DNA of 64,000 bases from Isoalcanivorax pacificus W11-5 (GCF_000299335.2 NZ_CP004387.1:2604001-2668000); one strand, 5' to 3'. Numbered from the stretch's first letter, positions 35,416 to 45,853 are shown. Notes: generated by a model from the letters alone, not told the origin. A program made the numbers and translations.

Positions 35416-37719
35416 ATGATGTTCGACCGGATCACACACTACCGCAGAGACAACCCGCTGGCCTTCCGGCTGATGGGTGCGATTCTGCTGATCAGTTCCG
35501 TGATTACCCTGATCGCGGTGCTGTTACTGCTTATCCGGGAATTTTCCATCGGCGTGTCCCGCATGGAACGCAACCTGGAACAGGTCGAACTGTCCGCAGT
35601 CCCCGCCATCACCCGTGCGCTCTGGAACTTCGACGAGTCGCAATTGCAGGTACAGCTTGATGCCCTGTTGCGCGTGCCGGAAATCGCGGCCGTCAACGTC
35701 ACCTGGCAGGACTGGAATGGCAGCGAACGCACCGTCGCGCAGGGCGTGGTGCCCGCCGACGGCGATGCCGCCCGGCAACGCTATGCCCTGGTGTACCGAC
35801 GCAACGACGGCAGTGCCCAGGCGATTGGCACACTGAACATCTGGCTCAGCCGCGCGTCGCTGTATCAGCAGGTGGCCGAGCACGCCGCGTTCATCGCACT
35901 GTTCCAGATACTGAAAACCCTGGTCATCGCCCTGGTGATCATCGCCCTGGTACGCTTCCTGCTCACCCGGCACCTGCGCCACATTGCCGGCTACGCGCGC
36001 GAGCTGAACCTGGATACCCTGCACCGGCCACTGGTGCTGGAGCGGCGCCATGCCGAGCGCGACGAATTGCAGGACATCACCGACGCCATCAACCACATGC
36101 GCGACAGCCTGCAACTGGATATCCGCGAGCGTGAGATCACCGAGCAGGCACTGGTGGAGGCCCGGCAGGAACGGCTGCAACAACAGGAGCAGCGGGTGCG
36201 CGCAGAAAGTGCCAACCAGGCAAAAAGCGAATTCCTCGCCACCATGAGCCACGAGATCCGCACGCCGATGAACGGCGTGATCGGCATTCTGGATCTGCTG
36301 GCCGGCACCGACCTGGACGAACGCCAGCGGCACTACCTGCAACTGATGCAGCATTCCAGCGAAAACCTGCTCACCATCCTCAACGATGTGCTGGATTATT
36401 CACGTATCGAAGCCGAGCAACTGCTGCTGGAGCACATCCCGATGGACCTGCAGGTGCTGGTGGAAGACGCCGTCAGTGCCTTCTCCGGCATCGCCCGGCA
36501 GCAGGCACTGGAACTGGTGCTTGATCTGCGTCTGCAGGCCATGCGGCACGTGCGTGGCGACCCGACCCGCATCCGCCAGGTGCTGCTGAACCTGATCAAC
36601 AACGCGCTGAAGTTCACACCCGCCGGCCATGTCCTGATACGGGTGCAGGAAGACCCGGAACTGAGCCGTGTGCGCTTCGATGTCGAGGATTCCGGTATCG
36701 GCATCGCCGAGCAGCATCTGGACACTATCTTCCAGCCCTTTACCCAGGCAGACCACAGCACCAGCCGCCGGTTTGGCGGCACCGGTCTCGGCCTGGCACT
36801 GTGCAAACGGCTGGTACAGGCAATGCAGGGCACCATCATTGCACACAGCCGCGCGGGTCATGGCTCCTGTTTCAGTTTCACCGTGCCACTGGAAATCAAT
36901 GCAGAACAGGTATCTCACAGCCGCCCGCCCACCGACGGCCACGTGCTGGTGCTGTCAACGCTGCAACCCCTGCAACAGGCGCTGCTGGGCATGCTGCGCC
37001 ACATGAACGTGCAGGCCGGCAGTGCCGGCTGCCCATCACATCTCGCCATGGCGGAGCGCTACCGGCACATCCTTATCGATGCGCCGGTGCTGGACAAGCT
37101 CAGTGCCGAGCAACGTGCCACGCTCGATCGCTGGCGCGAGCGCGTGTGTGTGCTGGTGCCGCTGGATCGCCGCGAACCGGAGTTCCTCACGCTGACCAAG
37201 CCGGTGACCGCCACCGCTCTGGCCGCCCTGCTCGACAGCCAGTTGCAGGGCGCCACGCCCGGCGGCATCCGGGTGCGCGAACACAGCCGCTTTGATCACC
37301 TGAACGTATTGATTGCCGAGGACAACGACGTCAACCGCGACGTGATCGAGGCGATCCTCGGCACCCTGCGCATCCGCCCGGTGATCTGCCGCAATGGTGA
37401 AGAAGCGGTGGCGGCCTACCGCGCCGCAGGCGGCGCCTTCGACCTGGTGCTGATGGACTGCGAAATGCCGGTGATGGACGGCTATATCGCCACCGCCGAA
37501 ATCCGCGCCATCGAGGAACAGGCCGCGCTGCCGCCGGTCCCCGTGGTAGCGCTGACCGCGCATGTCATGGAGCCTCAACGGCAGCGCATGCGCGATGCCG
37601 GCATGTCGCATTTCCTGAGCAAACCGGTACGCAAGGACGCCGTGCGCAAACTGCTGGCAGAACTCGGGCTGGAAAAGACACTGCAACTGGTGTCGTTCGA
37701 GCAACGCCAGGAGGACTGA
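35416..37719 (+). CDS. Hybrid sensor histidine kinase with receiver domain
   Basis: A 767-residue inner-membrane kinase. The layout is TM1 ([21 protein letters not shown]), a sensor segment of about 110 residues containing [20 protein letters not shown]2 ([18 protein letters not shown]), a coiled linker, HisKA with His in [16 protein letters not shown] (about residue 277), HATPase ([23 protein letters not shown]), a degenerate receiver-like spacer (residues about 510-620), and a true receiver ([31 protein letters not shown]). No Hpt domain is present, so it needs a separate Hpt protein. The ATG at 35419 is an equal alternative start. The layout resembles Pseudomonas kinases that feed HptB. 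Confidence 0.93.
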   Translation: MMFDRITHYRRDNPLAFRLMGAILLISSVITLIAVLLLLIREFSIGVSRMERNLEQVELSAVPAITRALWNFDESQLQVQLDALLRVPEIAAVNVTWQDWNGSERTVAQGVVPADGDAARQRYALVYRRNDGSAQAIGTLNIWLSRASLYQQVAEHAAFIALFQILKTLVIALVIIALVRFLLTRHLRHIAGYARELNLDTLHRPLVLERRHAERDELQDITDAINHMRDSLQLDIREREITEQALVEARQERLQQQEQRVRAESANQAKSEFLATMSHEIRTPMNGVIGILDLLAGTDLDERQRHYLQLMQHSSENLLTILNDVLDYSRIEAEQLLLEHIPMDLQVLVEDAVSAFSGIARQQALELVLDLRLQAMRHVRGDPTRIRQVLLNLINNALKFTPAGHVLIRVQEDPELSRVRFDVEDSGIGIAEQHLDTIFQPFTQADHSTSRRFGGTGLGLALCKRLVQAMQGTIIAHSRAGHGSCFSFTVPLEINAEQVSHSRPPTDGHVLVLSTLQPLQQALLGMLRHMNVQAGSAGCPSHLAMAERYRHILIDAPVLDKLSAEQRATLDRWRERVCVLVPLDRREPEFLTLTKPVTATALAALLDSQLQGATPGGIRVREHSRFDHLNVLIAEDNDVNRDVIEAILGTLRIRPVICRNGEEAVAAYRAAGGAFDLVLMDCEMPVMDGYIATAEIRAIEEQAALPPVPVVALTAHVMEPQRQRMRDAGMSHFLSKPVRKDAVRKLLAELGLEKTLQLVSFEQRQED

Positions 37720-37811
37720 TCGTCGCCGGCAGGCCAGCGATAGATTTTCGGCGCCCCCTCTGCGGGCCTGCGCCAAAGAAGCACCTCGGGAAAACCGGTC
37801 CCGACACCCGC

Positions 37812-39185
37812 TCAAAGCATCGACGCCGCGTCTCCCCGACGTACCTGCAGCAGCAGACCCGGCTCGGCCGGGTGCACGGACAATGTCCAGCCGTGGGCCT
37901 GTGCAATTTCCTGGCAAATCGCCAGCCCCAGCCCCGCCCCATGATCACGACGTGCGGCGCTGCGCCAGAATCGCGTGAACATCCGCGCGCGGTCCACCTC
38001 ACTCACACCCGGCCCCTGGTCACGCACCGCCAAGGCGTTGGCACCGACCGCCACCATGACCGAGGTGCCCGGCGGTGCATGCTGGATTGCATTCTCCAGC
38101 AGGTTTTTCAGCAGCGTGAACAGCGCACTGCGATCGGCAAGCCAGGGCACACTGACGCTGTGTCCCGGTGCCTGCAGCGACACCGCCCCGCTATCGGCCA
38201 TGCGCTGAAGATACGCCACCGCTTCCCGGGCCACTTCCGCCACATCCACCTCGGTGAAGTGATAGTTGTACCGCTCACTGGTTTCGGCCAGCTGCAACAG
38301 TTGCTGCACCTGGCGCGTCATATGCTGCACATCATTCAACAGGGCACGGCGATCCTCCCCGCCTTCCATCAACTCGATCTGCGCGCGGATCAGTGCAAGC
38401 GGCGTCTTCAGTTCGTGTGCCGCCGACGCAAGAAACGCCTGCTGCGTGCGGTAACCCTGTTCCAGCCGGTCCAGCACACGGTTGAAGCTCTCCACCAGCG
38501 GTGCAATTTCCGTCGGCACGGCATGAAGCTGCAAGCGGGCGTGCAATGAGCGTGGGGAAATCGCTGCCGCGCCGGCAGAGAGCCGTCGCAGGGGCTTGAG
38601 CGTGTAGGTCAGCGTCACGTAGGCGCAGGCGCCAAACACAAAAAACAGCACCAGGCTGAACACGGTAATACCGGTGGACATGAATGGCACCGCAAACCCG
38701 CGCTGAATGATATCCAGCAGACGCACACTGGTGGCGAACTGGAAAAACCACACCTGGCCGTCGTGCTCGACCGGTTCCGTCGCCCCGTGCATCAGCACTC
38801 CGTCACGCTCAAAATCAAAGCGGCCCCGCGTCCGGCTGAGCGTCGCTTCCGGCGAGGACAGGAACAGGTCAGGCTCCGCCGACGTCAGCACCACCTGCCC
38901 GTCGGCATCCAGCACGCGGTAGGCCGTTTCCTGCTTCAGGCTGTCAAACACCCAACTGACTTCATCCACTTCCCGGCGCAATCCGACCGGCCTGCCGTGA
39001 TGATCAAACACCAGCTTTCTGGCCAGTTCTTTGGTGCGTTCCATGGTCTCATAGCCGGACAGGATATCGCTGCGCCAGTCCACCACCAGCGCCGAGGTCA
39101 TCAGCAGCAACACGATGCTCAATGCGACACCGACCACAAAGGCCAGCAGCACTTTCAGGCCAAGGCTATTCAGCCACATCGCCAT
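37812..39185 (-). CDS. Sensor histidine kinase of the MipA-linked two-component system
   Basis: A 457-residue kinase. TM1 is LGLKVLLAFVVGVALSIVLLLM, then about 130 residues of sensor region, then TM2 (ITVFSLVLFFVFGACAYVTL) and a HAMP-like segment. HisKA has ASAAHELKTPLALIRAQIELM, and the ATPase domain has NAIQHAPPGTSV, VRDQGPGVSE and [17 protein letters not shown]. It starts inside the end of the response regulator gene, so they are coupled. ATGs at 39185 and 39179 are both possible. The stimulus is unknown; similar systems respond to envelope-damaging peptides. Confidence 0.92.
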   Translation of the reverse strand: MAMWLNSLGLKVLLAFVVGVALSIVLLLMTSALVVDWRSDILSGYETMERTKELARKLVFDHHGRPVGLRREVDEVSWVFDSLKQETAYRVLDADGQVVLTSAEPDLFLSSPEATLSRTRGRFDFERDGVLMHGATEPVEHDGQVWFFQFATSVRLLDIIQRGFAVPFMSTGITVFSLVLFFVFGACAYVTLTYTLKPLRRLSAGAAAISPRSLHARLQLHAVPTEIAPLVESFNRVLDRLEQGYRTQQAFLASAAHELKTPLALIRAQIELMEGGEDRRALLNDVQHMTRQVQQLLQLAETSERYNYHFTEVDVAEVAREAVAYLQRMADSGAVSLQAPGHSVSVPWLADRSALFTLLKNLLENAIQHAPPGTSVMVAVGANALAVRDQGPGVSEVDRARMFTRFWRSAARRDHGAGLGLAICQEIAQAHGWTLSVHPAEPGLLLQVRRGDAASML

Positions 39186-39852
39186 CACGCAGCGCATAAC
39201 CGATACGCCTCACATTGACGATCTGCTGGCACGACCCGATCACCCTGAGCTTGCGGCGAATGCGATGCAGCGCCACGTCCAGTGCATTGGGTGTCACCGC
39301 TTCATTCATGCCCCAGCCCGCCGTTTCCAGCACCGTGCGACGGGCCACTTCCCCCTGGCGCCGGACCAGCACCAGCATGATCTGCATTTCCGCTGGTGCA
39401 AGTGTCGCGCACTCATCCCCGCAACAGATCACACTCGACTCCGGATGCAGCACCAGATCACCGTATTCCGGATCAAGCGACCGGCGCATCACCGGCCGAC
39501 GCAACAGCGCCCGGACACGGGCCACCAGCTCGTCCATGGCAAACGGCTTGGGCAGGTAATCATCGGCACCGGCCTCCAGGCCCTCGACCCGATCGTGCAG
39601 GGCATCACGTGCCGTCAGCACAATGCAGGGCACGCCAAGCCCGGCACCCCGCAAGCGCTTGAGCAGCGTCAGCCCGTCACCATCCGGCAGGCCACGATCC
39701 AGCACCAGCGCCTGATAGGGGATCTGTTGCAGCGCAGCCCAGGCCATGTCGATCCGCCCGAGCGCATCCGCGGCAATGCCTGCCCCGGCCAGCCCCTTGC
39801 ACATCAGGCGGGCCAGCCGTTCATGGTCCTCGACCAGCAGGATACGATTCAT
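39166..39852 (-). CDS. OmpR/QseB-type response regulator
   Basis: A 228-residue response regulator. The receiver has VEDHERLARL (acid pocket), the phosphoacceptor Asp in ALVLDRGLPDGDGL and the Lys in LPKPFAMDELVARVRALLRR. The winged-helix output (LAPAEMQIMLVLVRRQGEVARRTVLE, NALDVALHRIRRKLRV, NVRRIGYAL) binds DNA. The ATG overlaps the MipA-like stop (TGATG) and the end overlaps the kinase start, so mipA-like, regulator and kinase form one operon. It presumably controls its own operon. Confidence 0.95.
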   Translation of the reverse strand: MNRILLVEDHERLARLMCKGLAGAGIAADALGRIDMAWAALQQIPYQALVLDRGLPDGDGLTLLKRLRGAGLGVPCIVLTARDALHDRVEGLEAGADDYLPKPFAMDELVARVRALLRRPVMRRSLDPEYGDLVLHPESSVICCGDECATLAPAEMQIMLVLVRRQGEVARRTVLETAGWGMNEAVTPNALDVALHRIRRKLRVIGSCQQIVNVRRIGYALRDGDVAE

Positions 39853-40673
39853 CAGAAACGGTAGACGTAACCGAGCAGCACGCGATTCTCCGTTGAGCGA
39901 TCCACCAGCGGGCTGTCCTCGATTTCCGGCGCAAGCCGTGTCGCCGACAGGTCCAGCAGCAATGTGTGCTGGCGGCCAAGCCGGTACAGCGCCTGCACCC
40001 CCAGGTAGGTATCGATACCGGCCTCACCCTCATACAGCGGCCGGTCCGCCCGCGCCTCATTCGCGCGAACACCAAAATAGTAATCCACGAATTTGTCGTC
40101 GTGCCACACCAGGCCCATGCGCGGCGCCAGCCTCAGCCGGGCACCCAGCCGCCACGCCTTCTCAAGGCCGACACTGACACGCTGCCCGTCGCTGTATCCG
40201 GACAGGTCCGCGATCCAGCGGGCGCTGACATCCACCAGCCCGGTACGCCATACCGCACTGGCACCGGCCCACAGGCCACTCTTGCGGTCGTCCATGCCAC
40301 GCAGTATCCGGGCATCGTCCTCTTCATACCCCCCGCCCACGTCGTAAACAGCGACAAGGCTCAAGTCGAGCCGCTGGCTGTCACTGAGCGCCAGCCCCGG
40401 CGTTTTCACTTCCAGCAGCGGCCCCAGCCATCGTATATGGCGGTTCTCGAACTGAATCACTGGCACCGCCGTGGTATCACGTTCAATGCCGGCATAAGGC
40501 TTCTGCTGATTCGACACACCGGCACCGAGCCCCCAGTGCGACGACGGCGGCCGCCCGTCCGGCGATTCCGATGCACTGGCCAGCAGCGCACTACAGAGTC
40601 CGGCAACACCTATCATCCAGCAGGCCAGGCGAAACACGACGTGGCCCGAAGCATCACAGCGCAGCGCTTGCAT
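39852..40673 (-). CDS. MipA/OmpV-family outer-membrane protein
   Basis: A 273-residue beta-barrel protein with a signal peptide (CWMIGVAGLCSALLASA). Strand patterns such as HWGLGAGVSNQQKPYAGIE, VPVIQFENRHIRWLG and the C-terminal VLLGYVYRF, ending in Phe, are typical of MipA/OmpV barrels. GGAAA precedes the ATG. It leads the operon with a response regulator and kinase. In other bacteria this gene set is linked to peptide antibiotic resistance; that role here is inference. Confidence 0.88.
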   Translation of the reverse strand: MQALRCDASGHVVFRLACWMIGVAGLCSALLASASESPDGRPPSSHWGLGAGVSNQQKPYAGIERDTTAVPVIQFENRHIRWLGPLLEVKTPGLALSDSQRLDLSLVAVYDVGGGYEEDDARILRGMDDRKSGLWAGASAVWRTGLVDVSARWIADLSGYSDGQRVSVGLEKAWRLGARLRLAPRMGLVWHDDKFVDYYFGVRANEARADRPLYEGEAGIDTYLGVQALYRLGRQHTLLLDLSATRLAPEIEDSPLVDRSTENRVLLGYVYRF

Positions 40674-40743
40674 AACGATTTCCAGAACAGCCCAGGTTGA
40701 GCCTCACTGTCGACCTACCGGCCTTACTGAGTCCTTACCCCTG

Positions 40744-41673
40744 TCAGCGCGCCAGCATCCCCGCCACATCCGGCATCGCCGCGCGCATCGCCTGCAGAAA
40801 CAGCCGCAACCGGGCAGGATAGAACCGCGCCTGCGGATAGACCAGATAGACCGGCAACGACGGCGCCTGCCAGGCCGGCATCAACTGCACCAGCCTGCCC
40901 GTCGCCAGGTCATCACGTACCAGCCAGGCCGACATGATGGCCGCTCCCAACCCGGCAAGCGCCGCATTGCGCAATGCGTGCAGGCTGTCGGTGCTCATGC
41001 GCGGGCGAACCGCAAACCGGCAGTGCGCACCGTCCCGCCCCGTGAGCACAACCTCGTCCCGATAATAGGTGCGCAGTGCCAGCCAGGGCAGCGTACGCAA
41101 TGCCTCGACCTCCGCCGATGCCGGCAGCTGCGCCGCCACCCCCGGTGCCGCGACGACGATGCGTGGCACCTCCGCCACATGCCGCGCCACGACACCGGGA
41201 TCGCTCACCTGCCCCACATGCACCGCGCAATCAAGATTCTCACTCGCGAAATCCGGCCAGCGATCCTGAAGCAGCCACTCCACCGACAGCCCCGGATAAC
41301 GCTGCAGCAACGCCACCAGAGGCCCGACCAGTTGATCCTGCCCGAAGGCGTGCGGCACCAGCACCCGCAAGGTGCCCTGCGGGGTGACCTGCGCTTCCTG
41401 CATGTCCTCCTCCAGCCCGGCCCAGGTGGCGAGCAGGGCACGGGCATGGCCGAGACAGCGCTCGCCATCGGCGGTCAGCGTCATTTCATGGGTGGAGCGT
41501 TGCAGCAGGCGCAGGCCCAGCGCCCGCTCCAGCGCCTGCAGGCGGCGGCTGACGGTAGGCTGTGTGGTGCCCAGCTGATCGGCGGCGGCGGACAGGCTGC
41601 CGGCCTCGACGATGCGGACAAAGGTCTGCATCAGCGCCAGCCGGTCACTGCCCCCGAAGAGGTCCTGATTCAT
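40744..41673 (-). CDS. LysR-family transcriptional regulator
   Basis: A 309-residue regulator. The N-terminal winged helix has MQTFVRIVEAGSLSAAADQLGTTQPTVSRRLQALERALGLRLLQRS. The effector domain follows (GTLRVLVPHAFGQDQLVGPLVALLQRYPGLSVEWLL). The ATG at 41673 fits the family start, and the frame is open further upstream without a match. It is divergent from the MFS transporter with 98 bp between starts, the usual layout in which the regulator controls the transporter. Confidence 0.94.
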   Translation of the reverse strand: MNQDLFGGSDRLALMQTFVRIVEAGSLSAAADQLGTTQPTVSRRLQALERALGLRLLQRSTHEMTLTADGERCLGHARALLATWAGLEEDMQEAQVTPQGTLRVLVPHAFGQDQLVGPLVALLQRYPGLSVEWLLQDRWPDFASENLDCAVHVGQVSDPGVVARHVAEVPRIVVAAPGVAAQLPASAEVEALRTLPWLALRTYYRDEVVLTGRDGAHCRFAVRPRMSTDSLHALRNAALAGLGAAIMSAWLVRDDLATGRLVQLMPAWQAPSLPVYLVYPQARFYPARLRLFLQAMRAAMPDVAGMLAR

Positions 41674-41771
41674 GCGTGCAGCGTATAACAACTCTGCGTG
41701 CAGGCCCACTACCCATGCCGTCAGAGGCACGGATAATGCCGAATATCACGCAACACACCGGAAATATCCGC

Positions 41772-42998
41772 ATGAACAGCATTCACAAAACGCATGAAGA
41801 AACTCCCTCCCTGCCACGCGCCCTGGTCCTGCTGCTGGCCACGGGCGCCGGCCTGGGAGTGGCAGCGCTCTATTACAGCCAGCCGATGCTCGGCGTTCTG
41901 GCCACCGACCTGCACGTCAGCGACCGCGCCATCGGCTTCGTGCCGACACTGACCCAGTTCGGCTACGCCGCAGGCATCCTGCTGCTGGCCCCCCTCGGTG
42001 ATCGCTACGACCGCCGCCACATCATCCTCGCCAAGAGTCTGATCCTGGCACTGGCACTGCTGGTCAGTGGCCTGGCCCCCAACCTGAACCTGTTGCTGCT
42101 GACCAGCCTGGCCATCGGCCTGTCCGCAACACTGGCGCAGGACATCGTGCCCACCGCAGCAACCCTGGCGCCCGCCCGCCAGCGCGGCAAAGTGGTTGGC
42201 ACCGTGATGACCGGCCTGCTGCTGGGCATCCTGCTGTCGCGGGTGGTCAGCGGGCTGGTGGCCGAGCAGGCTGGCTGGCGCAGCATGTACCTGGCCTCGG
42301 CGGCGGCCATGGCGCTGCTCGCCGTGGCCTGCTGGTTCGGTCTGCCACGCATCACGCCCACCACCCGGCTCGGTTACGGCGCCCTGCTCCGTTCCCTGGC
42401 CACACTCTGGCGCCGTCACCCCGGCATGCGCCGGGCAGCATGGTCCCAGGGGCTGCTGTCGGTCGGGTTCAGCGCTTTCTGGTCCACACTGGCGGTGATG
42501 CTGCACGACACCCTGCATCTGGGCAGCGCCATCGCCGGTGCGTTCGGTCTGGCCGGCGCGGTCGGCGCCCTGGCCGCGCCGCTGGCCGGCCGCCTGGCGG
42601 ACCGCCGCGGCCCGGAAGTGGTAGTCCGGCTTGGCGCCCTGCTGGCTGCCGTCTCATTCGCAGCCCTCAGCCTGGGCCATACACTGCCCGCCGCCGGGCA
42701 ACTGGCATTGATTGCCGCCTGCGCCATCGGTTTCGACCTCGGCATCCAGGCTGCCCTGATCGCGCACCAGACACTGATCTACGGCCTCGACCCGGACGCC
42801 CGCAGCCGCCTCAACGCGATACTGCTGACCGGCATGTTCACCGGCATGACCCTCGGCGCGGCATTGGGCAGCCAGGTGCTGGCGCAATGGGGATGGACAG
42901 GTATCGCCGTACTGACCACCACCAGCGCGGTGACGGCGCTGCTGATCCGGCTGATGCCCCGCAAGGACAACGTTATGACAGCACTGAACGATGCCTGA
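41772..42998 (+). CDS. Major facilitator superfamily transporter
   Basis: A 408-residue twelve-helix inner-membrane transporter. Hydrophobic segments run from ALVLLLATGAGLGVAALYYS onwards. The MFS loop signature appears as LLLAPLGDRYDRRHIIL, and a related loop is LAGRLADRRGPEV. It resembles the YnfM/NepI-like drug or sugar efflux group, but the substrate cannot be told. It faces the LysR gene across a shared promoter region and ends at a two-way terminator. Confidence 0.92.
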   Translation: MNSIHKTHEETPSLPRALVLLLATGAGLGVAALYYSQPMLGVLATDLHVSDRAIGFVPTLTQFGYAAGILLLAPLGDRYDRRHIILAKSLILALALLVSGLAPNLNLLLLTSLAIGLSATLAQDIVPTAATLAPARQRGKVVGTVMTGLLLGILLSRVVSGLVAEQAGWRSMYLASAAAMALLAVACWFGLPRITPTTRLGYGALLRSLATLWRRHPGMRRAAWSQGLLSVGFSAFWSTLAVMLHDTLHLGSAIAGAFGLAGAVGALAAPLAGRLADRRGPEVVVRLGALLAAVSFAALSLGHTLPAAGQLALIAACAIGFDLGIQAALIAHQTLIYGLDPDARSRLNAILLTGMFTGMTLGAALGSQVLAQWGWTGIAVLTTTSAVTALLIRLMPRKDNVMTALNDA

Positions 42999-43014
42999 CG
43001 TGCGCCCATAAAAA

Positions 43015-43041
43015 AACGCCACGCGATTGCGTGGCGTTTTT
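43015..43041. terminator. Bidirectional terminator between the MFS gene and tRNA-Gly
   Basis: AACGCCACGC (43015-43024) and GCGTGGCGTT (43029-43038) pair around GATT. A run of A precedes the stem and a run of T follows, so it serves the transporter on the plus strand and the tRNA on the minus strand. Confidence 0.88.
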
Positions 43042-43046
43042 GATAT

Positions 43047-43120
43047 TGGAGCGGGTGATGGGAATCGAACCCACGTATGCAGCTTGGGAAGCTGCCGTTC
43101 TACCATTGAACTACACCCGC
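43047..43120 (-). tRNA. tRNA-Gly (anticodon CCC)
   Basis: Read on the minus strand the cloverleaf is complete: acceptor GCGGGTG/CACCCGC, anticodon stem GCAGC/GCTGC around TTCCCAA (anticodon CCC, reads GGG), T-loop TTCGATT, and encoded CCA at 43049-43047. The terminator lies six bases downstream. Confidence 0.96.
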
Positions 43121-43176
43121 GAAGGGTTGCTTTTTACCAGAGCAGCGCCCGCCGGGGAACTGCTATTTTTTCGCCA

Positions 43177-43659
43177 TCAGTGGTGATGATGCCCGCCCGG
43201 CCCGTGGGCGTGGCCATGGCTGATCTCTTCCTGTGTCGCATCACGCACGTCGACTACGTCGATCACAAACCGCAGCGTGCGGCCTGCCAGGGGATGATTG
43301 GCGTCCACATCCACGGTCTTCAGGCCGACTTTCAGCACCGTGACCCAGCGCTGGCCTTCGTCGGTTTGTACCGGCACCTGCATGCCCGGGCGCAGTTTGC
43401 CGGCATGGCGCAGGTATTTGGCGGAGACGCGCTGGGTCATCTCTTCCTTGCGCTCGCCGTAGGCCTGCTCCGGGCTGAGGGTGATCTCGAAGTGCTCGCC
43501 GGCAGCCCGGCCGGCCAGGGCCTGTTCCACGCCACTGATCATGTTGCTGGCACCGTGCAGGTACAGAGTCGGCTGGTCTTCGGTCTTTTCAATCAAAGAG
43601 CCATCCTCACCGAAGAGCTGGTAGTGGAAGCTGACAACCTTGCCGTTTTCGATCTGCAT
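43177..43659 (-). CDS. slyD: FKBP-type peptidyl-prolyl isomerase SlyD
   Basis: A 160-residue prolyl isomerase and metallochaperone. The FKBP part (VSFHYQLFGEDGSLIEKTEDQP, GVEQALAGRAAGEHFEITLSPEQAYGERKEE) is interrupted by the insert-in-flap domain, as in SlyD. The C-terminal tail SHGHAHGPGGHHHH is a short histidine-rich metal site that can supply nickel to hydrogenases or other enzymes. At 160 residues it is shorter than E. coli SlyD (196), mainly because the tail is shorter. Confidence 0.95.
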   Translation of the reverse strand: MQIENGKVVSFHYQLFGEDGSLIEKTEDQPTLYLHGASNMISGVEQALAGRAAGEHFEITLSPEQAYGERKEEMTQRVSAKYLRHAGKLRPGMQVPVQTDEGQRWVTVLKVGLKTVDVDANHPLAGRTLRFVIDVVDVRDATQEEISHGHAHGPGGHHHH

Positions 43660-43897
43660 GGTGCGTACTCATTCTGGTTTTTACGGGGGCGCCATTATTT
43701 GGGCTGGCCCGACGGCTGTCCAGTAGTGCACCCCGCACCCCGACACAACGGCGGGTACGCTTCCGTTGGCGTTCTGTTCATTTCCTGTTAACGGCGGGCC
43801 GCGCCGTGAGGCAGCTAACAGCGCGGATTGGCACACAGCTTACTTTTTGTTTTCACACCGGTTGGGTATTCTCGGCGGTCTGGTACGGAGAGCACTC

Positions 43898-44890
43898 ATG
43901 GGCAAGCAGGCATTTATCACTGGCGGTTCCGGTTTCCTCGGCGGGCACATCGTGCGCCTGCTGATCGAGCAGGGCTGGACCGTGACCGCGCTGCACCGCC
44001 CTGGCGGCAACCGGGAACATCTGCTGAGCCTGGGCGCAAGGCCGGTGGCCGCACAGTTGCATGAAGCCGGCCAGCTCGCCGAGGTAATGCCTGACGCCCC
44101 GGACGCGGTGTTTCATGTTGCCGGCAACACCGCCATGTGGCGCAAGCTGAACGCGCAGCAATACCGTGACAATGTGCTCGGCACCCGCGCGGTGGTCCAC
44201 GCGGCACGGCAGCGCGGTGCGCAACGCCTGATCCATACCTCATCGATTTCCGCCTACGGCATCCAGCAGCAGCCGATTGACGAGAGCACGCCCTCCAATG
44301 CGGAACATGACTGGATCAACTACAACCGCACCAAATACCTCGGTGAACAGGAAGTCCGCGACGGCCTGCGCCATGGGCTGGATGCCGTCATCCTGAACCC
44401 GTGCGGGATTATCGGCGCCGGCGACACGCATAACTGGTCACAGCTGATTGCACTGATCGACGCGGGCCAGTTGCCCGGTGTCCCACCAGGTGCAGGCAGT
44501 TTCTGTCACGTCACGGAAGTGGCGAAAGCGCATATCGCTGCGGTGGAAAAGGGCCGCACCGGCGCGAATTATATTCTCTCCGGTGTTGATGCCAGCTTCC
44601 TGGAGCTGGCGCGCACCATCAGCGACCTGCTGCACCGCAAGGCGCCGCGTCGTGCGGTACCGAAAGCCGTGCTGCGCGTGGCCGGCCGGGTCTACCCGTT
44701 GCTGTCGGTGTTCAGCGGCGAGGAACCCCGGCTGACACCGGAAAAAGTGGCGCTGGTCACCAATCGCGTGATCGCCAGCAGTGAGCGCGCGCAACGTGAG
44801 CTGGGTTTCAACGCAGCGGTGCCCCTGCGCACCATGCTGGAAGAATGCATCCAGTGGATGCGTGCAGAAGGCATGTTGCAGGCCGCCTGA
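43898..44890 (+). CDS. NAD-dependent epimerase/dehydratase-family protein
   Basis: A 330-residue extended short-chain dehydrogenase. The nucleotide motif FITGGSGFLGGHIVRLL opens the protein, HTSSISAYG and NRTKYLGE (Y-x3-K) form the catalytic residues, and NPCGIIGAGD follows. It resembles dihydroflavonol-4-reductase-like and hopanoid-associated sugar epimerases. GGAG lies about seven bases before the ATG. It ends 3 bp from the convergent rsmC gene. The substrate is unknown. Confidence 0.88.
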   Translation: MGKQAFITGGSGFLGGHIVRLLIEQGWTVTALHRPGGNREHLLSLGARPVAAQLHEAGQLAEVMPDAPDAVFHVAGNTAMWRKLNAQQYRDNVLGTRAVVHAARQRGAQRLIHTSSISAYGIQQQPIDESTPSNAEHDWINYNRTKYLGEQEVRDGLRHGLDAVILNPCGIIGAGDTHNWSQLIALIDAGQLPGVPPGAGSFCHVTEVAKAHIAAVEKGRTGANYILSGVDASFLELARTISDLLHRKAPRRAVPKAVLRVAGRVYPLLSVFSGEEPRLTPEKVALVTNRVIASSERAQRELGFNAAVPLRTMLEECIQWMRAEGMLQAA

Positions 44891-44893
44891 CCT

Positions 44894-45853
44894 TCAACGA
44901 CAGCGCCAGACCCGGAACCGCCGGTTCTCCCGCGCCACCGACACGTCGCGGAAGCTCTCCGCCAGCCAGTCGCCGTATTCCAGCCCCTGATTCGCCACCA
45001 GCACCAGCTCACCGCCGGGTTGCAGGTGGTCGCGTGCGCCACGGATCAATTGCCGGGTGGTGTCAGTCGTGCGCGCCAGCCCGTCGTGAAACGGCGGGTT
45101 GGTGCAGATGGCATTGAAGCGACCACGCACCTGCCGATACAGATCACTGACGCTGACCTGCGCGCTCAGGCCATTGTCCGCCAGCGTCTGCTGTGTTGCC
45201 TGCACGGCGGTGGCGCTCACGTCCACCGCCGTCACCCGTGCGCCGTGCTGCGCCAGCGCCGCGCTGAGTACACCGGCGCCGCAACCGACATCCAGCACCG
45301 CACCCTGGACCGGCCTGTCTGCCAGCTCTTCCAGCAGCAGCGCCGTGCCATCGTCCAGACGACCATGGCTGAACACACCGGGATAAGACGTCACCAGAAG
45401 ACCCTGCACCGGCCACTGGCGCGCAAACCGCGCCAGTGAAAACGGTGCCGGCGCCAACCAGCCCTGGTACAGCTTGCAGTGCCGCGCGCTGTCCAGCAGT
45501 ACCGGCTCCCCGGCCACCGCCGCGAACTGTTTCAGCGCACCGCGGATGCCGCCCTTGCCCGGCCCGACCAGCCAGCATTCCATCGGCGCGTCGAGGCCAC
45601 CGGCCAGTGCCGCCAGCAGCAGCTCCAGCCGTTCACGCGCTTTCGGCAGAATGATCACCAGCAGATCTGTGCCGGCGGGAACGTCCGGCAGCGCTTGCAG
45701 TTGATCCGCCGGCACACTGGCCAGGTCGCTGTGCAACGTCATCGATGCCGACGGCAATTGCGTCAGCGCGGCATCGTCGCCATCCGCGATCAGCACACGG
45801 CGCGATGCCAGCAGCGCAGACTGTCGATCCAGCAGGCGGGTGGTATTTTCCAT
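44894..45853 (-). CDS. rsmC: Ribosomal RNA small subunit methyltransferase C
   Basis: RsmC methylates G1207 of 16S rRNA. The 319 residues split into an N-terminal degenerate methyltransferase-like half and a C-terminal catalytic half with VLDVGCGAGVLSAALAQHG (SAM binding), AVDVSATAVQATQQTL and the catalytic NPPFHDG. The length is slightly below that of the E. coli protein (343). The ATG at 45853 follows a plain upstream sequence. Another rRNA guanine methyltransferase of the RlmG type is the main alternative, but the size favours RsmC. Confidence 0.9.
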   Translation of the reverse strand: MENTTRLLDRQSALLASRRVLIADGDDAALTQLPSASMTLHSDLASVPADQLQALPDVPAGTDLLVIILPKARERLELLLAALAGGLDAPMECWLVGPGKGGIRGALKQFAAVAGEPVLLDSARHCKLYQGWLAPAPFSLARFARQWPVQGLLVTSYPGVFSHGRLDDGTALLLEELADRPVQGAVLDVGCGAGVLSAALAQHGARVTAVDVSATAVQATQQTLADNGLSAQVSVSDLYRQVRGRFNAICTNPPFHDGLARTTDTTRQLIRGARDHLQPGGELVLVANQGLEYGDWLAESFRDVSVARENRRFRVWRCR